Shown here piece after piece: positions 6,953 to 14,285 of a DNA stretch of 47,885 bases (the stretch's first letter is position 1; each line of letters begins with the position of its first letter). A program made the translations under genes and the position numbers. The notes under the pieces are model-generated. The model searched no databases, had not been told where the DNA came from, and was given only the letters and a program-made list of their open reading frames with translations. Source of the DNA: an uncultured Elusimicrobia bacterium (lineage in GTDB: Bacteria > Elusimicrobiota > Elusimicrobia > UBA1565 > UBA9628); contig CAIKVT010000045.1 of assembly GCA_903830945.1 (NCBI GenBank), forward strand, positions 1-47,885, written 5' to 3'.

Positions 6953-8607
6953 AATCTCTGGAAACTGCGAGTGGTTATGTTATAGGTGATCCCGAGCGAC
7001 TCCAAAAGGTGTCCGGTGGTTTCGCCGTTTCCCATGTCCGTGATCCATTGCGATACTACATATTCTGGTTGCACATGGAGCGCTTCATTGAGGAGGCCGA
7101 CGACTCTTCGGGATGAGCGGTTGCGAGCCGCTTCGATCAAAGCCTCTCCGAAAAGAAATTTTACCTCCGACTCGGGCTTGGCAGACGCAGCCGCCCGATA
7201 GTCTTGGAGTCGAGCTTCGGCCATGGCCAGGAAGTCTTGGGGATAGGCTGAGAGGCTTCTCATCCGGTAATGCCATGCGGCCTCGGCCCATGCCACTTCT
7301 GACTCCTCATCTTTGGTCACTCCAAGCTCCCGATGGTAGCGCATCGCCAGGGCCTGCGGGTCGGCCGTCCGCCAGTCTAAGCAATCGTGCCTTTGGGCGG
7401 GGCCAAGCGGCGGCAATTCTTCCAGCGCACAAAGGAAGTTTTGGGCGAGGAAAGCGTGTCCCATCAGGTTGGGGTGCTCCATGTCACTGAAAAATTTCCG
7501 GTAACCGAAACCTCGATCCACCAGGGAGTTCAGTCCGGGGGTGGTGTCGAGGTAACGAAAATAACCACCTCTTGTGGCGGCGGCTTTCGTCAATAGGTTC
7601 AATCGCGCGGCGTAACGGAGAGGTAGCCCATCCTGGACTATGCTTTTGATGAAGAATACGTGCGCGGCGTCATGCTCTCCGTTCGCCCAGTGGGCTTGAC
7701 CGATGCGGTAATTTAGGATGGCGACATCCGGGTCGATACTGCTTGCCCGCCTCAGGATAGCAAGGGCTTTCCGGTAGTCTCCCTGCACAAGCCGGGCCGT
7801 GCCTTGCGCCAGGAGGGCGCGGAACCGGTCCCGTTGCGGCACGGAGAGGCCGGGGCGCTGGGTCGAGACAAAAGGCCTCCAGGTGTCATCCAATATCGCG
7901 CCGGCTGCCAGGATGTATTTCCCGGACTTCTGGGCCAGGGATGCGACGGCGTTGATGTCGGCGCCGAAATCGTTTATCATGCGTTCCTCTATGAGCGCCG
8001 GAACGAGCGGGGGCTGGATTTCCGCGGGTATTATCTGTTGCCGGTTAACGATGAATAGGGGCTGTGGCGGCGCCAGGTTCTTGTACCGCCATTTGCGTAA
8101 GCGGGCGTAGACATGACTTTTTGTGATGAGCGCTTCATGCCATTCGTCCATTGTAAATGAGAGTCCAAAATCGTAATTTTTCTTTTGTGCTGCCAGCCGG
8201 AACCTGCCTTGGTCGTCGATGTAAGGCGCATGTTCATTCATGCCCGAGTATATGAGGATGTAGTCGTAATGCCCGAGGAGTCGTTTGATCAAGGGGGCTT
8301 GGTAGCCATGGAAAGGCCCGCCGTTGATGCCGTAGTTCTTGATGAAAAACAGCTTGTTGGGATGTCGGTTCCGCAGTTCGTGGCGCAGGATGTCTACGAA
8401 CGTCCTGGTCGTGCCGAAGCCTGCGACCGGCGATTCGCCGAAGACGGCGATTTTGATGTATCGCTTCGGGTTAGCCGGATAGCTTTCTGCGGCGCGAGGC
8501 GCGGCGACGAGGCCCGTGCGTTCTAGCACGCGTAGGCCCACCTCTACAGCCGACAGCATGAGCACGCCGGCTGCGACGAAGGCCAATGGCCAGGAATGGG
8601 GCCGCAT
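6949..8607 (-). CDS. SGNH/GDSL-fold protein with internal TPR repeats, MBOAT partner
   Basis: A 552-residue protein with an N-terminal membrane anchor (residues 8-24) and a probable periplasmic domain. Block I, FGESPVAGFG, holds Ser59. Block III, YSGMNEHAP, holds Asn124. Block V, SDMEHPNLMGH, holds Asp375 and His378, so the Ser/Asp/His triad is complete. Between blocks III and V lie TPR-like helices (about 262-330: ARLVQGDYRKALAILRRASS and the following pair), and the C-terminal 150 residues are again helical and Ala-rich. Such proteins (DltD, AlgJ/AlgX class) act with MBOAT transferases in moving acyl groups to polysaccharides. The MBOAT gene ends one base before this one starts. Confidence 0.85.
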   Translation of the reverse strand: MRPHSWPLAFVAAGVLMLSAVEVGLRVLERTGLVAAPRAAESYPANPKRYIKIAVFGESPVAGFGTTRTFVDILRHELRNRHPNKLFFIKNYGINGGPFHGYQAPLIKRLLGHYDYILIYSGMNEHAPYIDDQGRFRLAAQKKNYDFGLSFTMDEWHEALITKSHVYARLRKWRYKNLAPPQPLFIVNRQQIIPAEIQPPLVPALIEERMINDFGADINAVASLAQKSGKYILAAGAILDDTWRPFVSTQRPGLSVPQRDRFRALLAQGTARLVQGDYRKALAILRRASSIDPDVAILNYRIGQAHWANGEHDAAHVFFIKSIVQDGLPLRYAARLNLLTKAAATRGGYFRYLDTTPGLNSLVDRGFGYRKFFSDMEHPNLMGHAFLAQNFLCALEELPPLGPAQRHDCLDWRTADPQALAMRYHRELGVTKDEESEVAWAEAAWHYRMRSLSAYPQDFLAMAEARLQDYRAAASAKPESEVKFLFGEALIEAARNRSSRRVVGLLNEALHVQPEYVVSQWITDMGNGETTGHLLESLGITYNITTRSFQRL

Positions 8608-8608
8608 C

Positions 8609-10075
8609 TTAGAATTGGAAATAGACGAATGTCTTGCGGGTGATGGTGCTGAAGGATATGACGGTGGCGATGCCGGCGTAGTACAGCGGCCAGCGCAGCC
8701 AGACCGGTTGTGCGGACAAGCGCTGGCGCAGGGAGCCGGGGCCTTGGTCGAGGTGCGCGCCGAGCAGGATTAGCAGGGCCGCGACGCTGATGAGTACATC
8801 CCACCGGGTCAGCCCGAGATAGAAAATCCAATGCCAGGGAGGCGTGCCCAAGGGAGCGGCCCAGCCGCCCGGGAGGCAGCGGATGAGGGTGAATGCATCC
8901 TGGAGAGAATCGGCCCTGAAGAATATCCAGCTGAAGCATACGATATGGAAAGTTATGAATACGTTCAATAGCCGCAGCAGGGATGGAAAATGATTCAATT
9001 TTAAAGCTGCGACGGCCGCGCGCCGCACGTCAGTCAGCCAGAGCCCCAGGACGATGCACATCCCATGGATTCCGCCCCAGATGACGTACGTCCAATTGGC
9101 TCCATGCCATAAGCCGGTGGCTAGGAAGGTGATCGTCAGGGCACAGGTGACGCCCCAGTTCCCCCAGTTTCTCTTGAGGAATGTGATTGGCTGAAAAAGA
9201 TAGTCCCGGAACCAGCTCGACAAGGATATATGCCACCTGCGCCAGAATTCTGAAATGGATTGCGAAAAGTAGGGCCGATCGAAATTGGCCATCAGATTGA
9301 ATCCCATGACCTGTCCCGCGCCGATGGCGATATCCGAGTACCCGGAGAAATCGCAATAGATCTGGAACGCGAAGGCGTATGTAGCCAGAAGGACGGGCAG
9401 CCCGGTGTAGGTTCCCGGGTGATTGTAGACCTGATCGACCATGGCGGACAATCGGTCGGCAATGACGATCTTCTGGAAAAACCCCCAGAGCATCAGCTGC
9501 AGACCGCGGCCGATGCGCCCCCAGTCGACTTGCTGCTCCGCGTGCAATTGCGGCAGAAGGTCGTACGGCCTTTCGATGGGTCCGGCTATCAATTGTGGAT
9601 AGAACATGACGTAGAGCGCATAGATGCCGAGATGTCTCTCGGCCGCAATCCGGCCGTAATAAACCTCGAAGGTGTAGCTCATGGCCTTGAAGGTTTGGAA
9701 CGAAAGACCGAGGGGGAGGATGATGTTGAGAGCGCCGAGGGGATAGTTCCAGTGGATAAGGCGGGCTAGGGCATCCATGTTCTCGTTGAAGAAGTTGAAG
9801 TATTTGAAGATAAAGAGGACGCCGATATTGGCGGCGAGGCCCAGCCAGAGATAATGCGTCCGCCGCGGACCTTGAGCCCGCTCGATCGCTATTCCCGCGA
9901 CGTAGTCCGCGACGATTATGAAGGCGAGGATGAGAATGTAGACGGGAATAAAGGCCATGTAGAAAAAGCAGCTGGCGCTGAGCAGGAGCAGCCACCGCCA
10001 GCGGCAGGGGAGGAGGAAAAAAGCGGTCGTAACGATTGGGAAGAATATGAGGAAGCGCAACGAGTTGAAGAGCAT
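8609..10075 (-). CDS. MBOAT-family membrane O-acyltransferase (DltB/AlgI type)
   Basis: A 488-residue polytopic membrane protein of the membrane-bound O-acyltransferase family. Diagnostic segments are YPQLIAGPIERPYDLLPQL (159-177), FSGYSDIAIG (243-252), FWRRWHISLSSWFRDYLF (277-294) and GLWHGANWTYVIWGGIHG (321-338). The conserved histidines H324 and H337 are present. DltB moves D-alanine from a carrier protein across the membrane, and AlgI acetylates alginate. The gene abuts the C-methyltransferase stop (TAA then ATG). With the downstream SGNH, ligase and carrier genes it forms a complete acyl-transfer set. The substrate glycan is inferred from the cluster. Confidence 0.93.
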   Translation of the reverse strand: MLFNSLRFLIFFPIVTTAFFLLPCRWRWLLLLSASCFFYMAFIPVYILILAFIIVADYVAGIAIERAQGPRRTHYLWLGLAANIGVLFIFKYFNFFNENMDALARLIHWNYPLGALNIILPLGLSFQTFKAMSYTFEVYYGRIAAERHLGIYALYVMFYPQLIAGPIERPYDLLPQLHAEQQVDWGRIGRGLQLMLWGFFQKIVIADRLSAMVDQVYNHPGTYTGLPVLLATYAFAFQIYCDFSGYSDIAIGAGQVMGFNLMANFDRPYFSQSISEFWRRWHISLSSWFRDYLFQPITFLKRNWGNWGVTCALTITFLATGLWHGANWTYVIWGGIHGMCIVLGLWLTDVRRAAVAALKLNHFPSLLRLLNVFITFHIVCFSWIFFRADSLQDAFTLIRCLPGGWAAPLGTPPWHWIFYLGLTRWDVLISVAALLILLGAHLDQGPGSLRQRLSAQPVWLRWPLYYAGIATVISFSTITRKTFVYFQF

Positions 10076-11323
10076 TTAGGCGTGAACGATGCGGAGCTTC
10101 GGAAGAGGGATGATGAAGCGCCCGCCCTGGTGCATGAACGCCGGGTGCCCCTGCATGATGGGCTCTGCGAACCTCCATGCCAGGATGAGCACGCAGTCGG
10201 GTTTCTTTTTGTAGATGGCCGCGGGAGGCAGGATGGGGATATGGAGGCCTGGACTGTAAAGGTTCTGCCGCTGCACGTTATCGTCGACGATGAAATCCAG
10301 CATGCCGCCGATCTGGAAGTGGTGGATCAGCGTCGTCGCGGTCGCGCAGGCCCCGTAGCCCGCGATCGTCTTCCCTGCGGCTTTGAGTTCGCGCAGGGAT
10401 TGCCGGGTTTCTGATTTCGCGCACTCCACCCGGGCCGCGAAATCTTTGAAAACGTCGGTGCGGTCCAGACCTATCTTGGCTTCCAGCGTGAGCAGCTTCG
10501 CAACAGCGGGCTCCACGCGGCGCGGGCCGCCGACAAGCTGCGCGGTCCCGCGCAGGGAGCCGCCCTTGGTCGGTACGCGTTCCGCATTGATCAGCTCCAG
10601 CCCATGCCGGAGCAGGAACGCTTGGAGAGGCTTGACCGAGTGATAGCAGAGATGTTCGTGGTAGATGAAATCGAATACCATGCCCTCGATCACGTCCATA
10701 AGATAGGAAACCTCAAAAACGAACACTCCATCGGGGGCCAGCAAGGTCTGGATTCCTTCGGCCATGTCTGCCAAGCCGTCGGAATGGGCGAACACGTTGT
10801 TGGCCGTGACGATCGCCGCGGGTCCGCGTTCGGCGCGCAGCTGGCGCGCGAGATGGGAGGAGAAGAAGGCGGGAATCGTCTCGATGCCGCTTCGTGTCGC
10901 CTGCCCCGCGATTTCCCGGGCCGGATCCACCCCCAGAACCTTGAGCCCCTGTTGCTTGAATAGCTTTAGGAGGATGCCGTTGTTGCTGCCGATATCGAGA
11001 GCCAGGGCTCCTGCCGGCGGCTTTGCGTAAGCCAGCACCTGATCTGAGTATGACTGGAAATGATCTTCTAGTCCGGGCGAGCTGGATGAGATATAGAGGT
11101 AGTCTTGAAAGAGCACCTTCGGATCGACGACGTCCAATAATTGGGCGTGCCCGCAGCGGCGGCAAAAGAATAGATCCAAAGGATAGGAGTCCTGGGGCTC
11201 CTTGAGACGATCGGCGGGCACATAGGCGTCCGCGGGCGGAGTCGGCTGTAGGTGCAGCACGAGTTCTACATCCGGGGCTTCGCACAGGCGGCAAGTTGTG
11301 CGCCGAGAAACGCGCGAGCTCAT
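10076..11323 (-). CDS. Sugar C-methyltransferase-like SAM enzyme with zinc N-terminus
   Basis: A 415-residue three-part methyltransferase. An N-terminal zinc-binding segment has paired cysteines (CRLC near residues 10-13 and CRRCGHAQL near 52-60). The SAM domain contains ALDIGSNNGILLKLF and VLGVDPARE. The C-terminal domain contains GYGACATATTLIHHF and DDNVQRQNLYSPG. This order is that of the TylC3/CloU-type NDP-sugar C-methyltransferases. The start at 11323 is chosen because ATGA overlaps the stop of the upstream SDR gene; a longer frame begins at 11428 but would run 109 bases into that gene. The likely role is adding a methyl branch to an activated keto sugar. Confidence 0.87.
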   Translation of the reverse strand: MSSRVSRRTTCRLCEAPDVELVLHLQPTPPADAYVPADRLKEPQDSYPLDLFFCRRCGHAQLLDVVDPKVLFQDYLYISSSSPGLEDHFQSYSDQVLAYAKPPAGALALDIGSNNGILLKLFKQQGLKVLGVDPAREIAGQATRSGIETIPAFFSSHLARQLRAERGPAAIVTANNVFAHSDGLADMAEGIQTLLAPDGVFVFEVSYLMDVIEGMVFDFIYHEHLCYHSVKPLQAFLLRHGLELINAERVPTKGGSLRGTAQLVGGPRRVEPAVAKLLTLEAKIGLDRTDVFKDFAARVECAKSETRQSLRELKAAGKTIAGYGACATATTLIHHFQIGGMLDFIVDDNVQRQNLYSPGLHIPILPPAAIYKKKPDCVLILAWRFAEPIMQGHPAFMHQGGRFIIPLPKLRIVHA

Positions 11324-12075
11324 TTTGGCGGCGCGTGCTTCCGCACGATTGATTCCTGCCATAGCAGGGAAAGTCCTCCATCCACGAAGATGTTCTGTCC
11401 CGTGATGAACGCCGCTTTGGGGCCGCAAAGGAACGCGATGGTTTCGGCTACATCTTCGGCAGTTCCCATGCGCCCCAACGGCGTGATGCGGCGATAGAAA
11501 TCGCGAAGCCGCCTGTTCTTGGCATAAAAGGATTTTGACTCTTCCTTAAGCACGGTGGCAGGCGAAACTCCGTTGACCCGGATCCCATAGGGCGCCAGAA
11601 CTGCCGCATAATACCGCATGAGCTGATTCTGTCCCGCTTTTGCCACATGATACCCCAAGTCGCGCTCACTCGCTATGAAATCTCCAGCCGGGGAGCCGAC
11701 GATGACGATGGCTCTCTCGGCGCTCTCATCAAAATGCGGGATCAGACGCTCGATGATATTCTTCGTCGCCGTAAGGGCCAGTTCGATCTCCCCAGCCCAA
11801 GCGTCTTCCCCATCTCCGCCCCGATATCTTTGCAGGAAAACCAAGCGGCTTAACTTCCCCCGCCGGCGGATGATATCCTTCAACGCCGCGCCCAGCCGTC
11901 GCTCATCGCGCATATCCACCGTCCAATGCCGGGCTCCGGGAAGGACCTGATCCGCGCTGTCCGGTTGATGGCGTCCAATCACCGATACGAGATGACCTTC
12001 CGAGCAGAATAACCTCACTAAGGCGCGTCCGATGCCGCGCGTCCCGCCGACGACAAGGGTGTGGATCCGATTCAT
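11320..12075 (-). CDS. Short-chain dehydrogenase/reductase
   Basis: A 251-residue classical SDR. The cofactor motif VVGGTRGIGRAL is near the N-terminus, SPAGDF sits in the usual serine position, and the catalytic pair is YHVAK. The C-terminal VDGGLSLLWQ matches the family's conserved DGG. An unusual feature is the VVGG start in place of the commoner VTGG. The ATG at 12075 overlaps the stop of the cupin gene (ATGA), and its own stop overlaps the next ATG, so it is translationally coupled on both sides. It could reduce a keto sugar, but the substrate is unknown. Confidence 0.9.
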   Translation of the reverse strand: MNRIHTLVVGGTRGIGRALVRLFCSEGHLVSVIGRHQPDSADQVLPGARHWTVDMRDERRLGAALKDIIRRRGKLSRLVFLQRYRGGDGEDAWAGEIELALTATKNIIERLIPHFDESAERAIVIVGSPAGDFIASERDLGYHVAKAGQNQLMRYYAAVLAPYGIRVNGVSPATVLKEESKSFYAKNRRLRDFYRRITPLGRMGTAEDVAETIAFLCGPKAAFITGQNIFVDGGLSLLWQESIVRKHAPPK

Positions 12076-12608
12076 GCCTGCTTGCCCGTCAAGGATCTCG
12101 CCGTTCGAGCGACCCTTTTCATGAATATCCTTCCGGCGGCCTGGTCTTGGTCGTCCGGGGCCCACGGCGCCGCGATGGAATCCTTTTGGTTGAATGGGCC
12201 ATTCGTCGTTTCGTGGAACACCAGAAAATCTGATCGAACCAGCAACGTGTGGTAGCCGGAGCTGGAGGTTCTGTAATAGAATGCATGCCCCGACCCGTGA
12301 TCGCCCAAGCGGACCGTCTCGGTGACGCATCCGGCGTCGTCGAATCCAATAAGATCGGCAAGACCTTCAATGACATGGTAGGATTCAACTTTCGTCAAGT
12401 GCTTATGGGGGCGTATGTAAGCGTCTTTGGTCAGTACGATTAACATCTCATGAAGGTTATCATCGACGTCGCGATGCATGCAGAGTCGGATGCGCTTCCT
12501 TTTGTTGTGGACGACCTTCGTTTTCAATGATTTCAGTTCCCGCGGCCCCACCGCCGAGTTGGCTTCTGCAGCGAAGAGGACTTCGTTATTGAATGCCTTG
12601 ATCTTCAT
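12072..12608 (-). CDS. WbuC-like cupin-fold metalloprotein
   Basis: A 178-residue protein. The central cupin motif IRPHKHLTKVESYHVIEG supplies two His and a Glu, and a second part (GHAFYYRTSSSGYHTLLV) supplies a later His. This layout is that of the WbuC family found in O-antigen and capsule clusters, whose reaction is not well defined. The N-terminal 40 residues carry a basic patch (KTKVVHNKRKRIRLC). The ATG at 12608 is favoured over earlier in-frame starts because it lies 14 bases after the preceding methyltransferase stop. It overlaps the SDR start by 4 bases. Confidence 0.8.
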   Translation of the reverse strand: MKIKAFNNEVLFAAEANSAVGPRELKSLKTKVVHNKRKRIRLCMHRDVDDNLHEMLIVLTKDAYIRPHKHLTKVESYHVIEGLADLIGFDDAGCVTETVRLGDHGSGHAFYYRTSSSGYHTLLVRSDFLVFHETTNGPFNQKDSIAAPWAPDDQDQAAGRIFMKRVARTARSLTGKQA

Positions 12609-12622
12609 CGTGCGCCGCCGCT

Positions 12623-13285
12623 TTACTGGAAGAGAATATAAGAATAGTCTCCCGTGTAGCCGGCCTGCCGGAAAAACCATTCCCATTCTTTGGGAGAGTA
12701 GAAGGAACGGCAGGTCAACTGCCAATAAAGGAGATTCATCTTTTCGCGTTCGTTGAGATAGGATTCGATGACGATGTGTTTCGGGCCTCGCGAGACGCGT
12801 TCGATCTCTTTCACGGCTTCCCAGAGCTCATAGTTGTAGAGGTTGTGAAGGGCATTGACCGAGAAGACGAAATCGAAGCTCTTATCAGGATAGGGGAGCT
12901 TGGCCGCAGTCCCTACGGTCAAAAACGGCCGGACCTCTTCTTTGGCGTGTTCTATGCCGTAGCGGGAAATGTCGATGCCGGCCACCCGGGAGCCCGGCAC
13001 AACCTGCGTGAACTCGTAGAGCAAAAACGCCTTGCCGCAGCCCACGTCCAGGATGGTCGCTCCAGGCTTGAGGCCGTAGTGCTTGGCCATGTCCTCGGCC
13101 ACTGGCCGCCAACGGCCATCGTAGCGGTAGCCGCCGTAGCCGTAGCGGCGGTCGCCGTCCCAGTAATCTTTATCCCAGCGCAGGGCGACCTCGGCGCACT
13201 CGGCCTTGTCGGCTTCGTTGACGCGGCCGACGTAATCGCGTTTTGTAGACTTGTGGATCTTTTGGATAAAGTCGACGTAGGCCAT
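12623..13285 (-). CDS. Class I SAM-dependent methyltransferase
   Basis: A 220-residue methyltransferase. The SAM motif ILDVGCGKAFLLYEF is near residues 78-92, followed by VAGIDISRYGIEHAKEEV and the post-motif segment FDFVFSVNALHNLYNYELW. An N-terminal region rich in Tyr, Gly and Arg (WDGDRRYGYGGYRYDGRW, about 41-58) is unusual and may bind the substrate. The start at 13285 is 7 bases after the preceding epimerase stop. It sits among sugar-modifying genes, so a sugar or lipid intermediate is the likely target. Confidence 0.85.
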   Translation of the reverse strand: MAYVDFIQKIHKSTKRDYVGRVNEADKAECAEVALRWDKDYWDGDRRYGYGGYRYDGRWRPVAEDMAKHYGLKPGATILDVGCGKAFLLYEFTQVVPGSRVAGIDISRYGIEHAKEEVRPFLTVGTAAKLPYPDKSFDFVFSVNALHNLYNYELWEAVKEIERVSRGPKHIVIESYLNEREKMNLLYWQLTCRSFYSPKEWEWFFRQAGYTGDYSYILFQ

Positions 13286-13292
13286 GATGCTC

Positions 13293-14285
13293 CTAGGGCT
13301 TATGCTGGTATTCGAGCGGCTGCCGGGATATCTCCTCCCAGTTCCTTTCAACCCATTCTACGACTTCGGTCAAACCCGCGTCCAGCGCGACTCGAGGGCA
13401 CCAGCCGAGCTCAGCCCTCGCTTTGCGCGAATCGAGAAGATAAGCCTGGTCCTGGCCCGGTCGCTCGGCGACCGCGCGCGCGGCCGAGGCGAAGTCTTTG
13501 CCCATGAGAGCGCAGAGCAACCTAACCAAATCATTCACCGCGATGCCGGCTTCCGGCGAGAGATGGTAGACTTCTCCGAGCCGCCCGCGCTCAAGGATGG
13601 CCAGCTCGCCGCGTGAGACGTCGCGCACGTGGATGTAGGATTTTACGGCGACGCCGCTTCCGTGCAGCTCGATGGTCCGTCCGAGCTTAAGGTAGATGGC
13701 CGTGCGTGGGATGATCTTGAAGAGCTGCTGGCGCGCGCCATAGACGTTGGTGGCCCGCACGGTCAGCAAGGGTAGGCCAAACTGTCGGAAGTAGACGGAC
13801 AGGAGCATGTCGGCCGCGGCTTTGGAGGCCGCATAGGGAGTGCTCGGGGCGAAGGACTTCGACTCGTCGACCAAGCCCGCGCAGGTCCCGTAGGCCTCGG
13901 GCGAGGAGATGTGCAGATAGCGCTTGAGATAATCTCGCCGGCGCAGGTGGTTGACCAGGCGTGCCAGGGCGACTGTGTTGGTCTCGAACCAGTGCTCAGG
14001 ATGCTCCCAACTCGGGGCCACCTCGCTTTGCGCCGCGAAGTTGACGATCTCCTCCGGTCGCTCGCGGTCAAGAAGTGCCAAGAGCGCGTCCATGTTGCGG
14101 TTCAAATCTAGGGCGAAGTAGCGGTAGCGTGAGAGGTCTTCTCGTGCTTTATAGTGCAAAAAGAGTGCTCCTCGCTCGGGCGAACGGCTGACCCCGATCA
14201 CCTCGCGGCTGGGATCGCCCAGCAGGAGGTCCACGAAGTCTTGCCCGGAGAATGAGTTTGCACCCAGGACCAGTGTCTTCTTCAT
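13293..14285 (-). CDS. Extended SDR: NDP-sugar dehydratase/epimerase
   Basis: A 330-residue enzyme with the start VLGANSFSGQDFVDLLL, a variant of the usual GxxGxxG with Asn and Ser. Further signs are the active-site segment ISSPEAYG, the catalytic YAASK, RATNVYGARQQLFKIIPR and YIHVRDVSRG. The last two resemble dTDP-glucose and GDP-mannose 4,6-dehydratases. The ATG overlaps the stop of the HAD-kinase gene by 4 bases. It is one of three extended SDRs in the cluster; exact chemistry (4,6-dehydration or epimerisation) cannot be fixed from sequence. Confidence 0.88.
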   Translation of the reverse strand: MKKTLVLGANSFSGQDFVDLLLGDPSREVIGVSRSPERGALFLHYKAREDLSRYRYFALDLNRNMDALLALLDRERPEEIVNFAAQSEVAPSWEHPEHWFETNTVALARLVNHLRRRDYLKRYLHISSPEAYGTCAGLVDESKSFAPSTPYAASKAAADMLLSVYFRQFGLPLLTVRATNVYGARQQLFKIIPRTAIYLKLGRTIELHGSGVAVKSYIHVRDVSRGELAILERGRLGEVYHLSPEAGIAVNDLVRLLCALMGKDFASAARAVAERPGQDQAYLLDSRKARAELGWCPRVALDAGLTEVVEWVERNWEEISRQPLEYQHKP

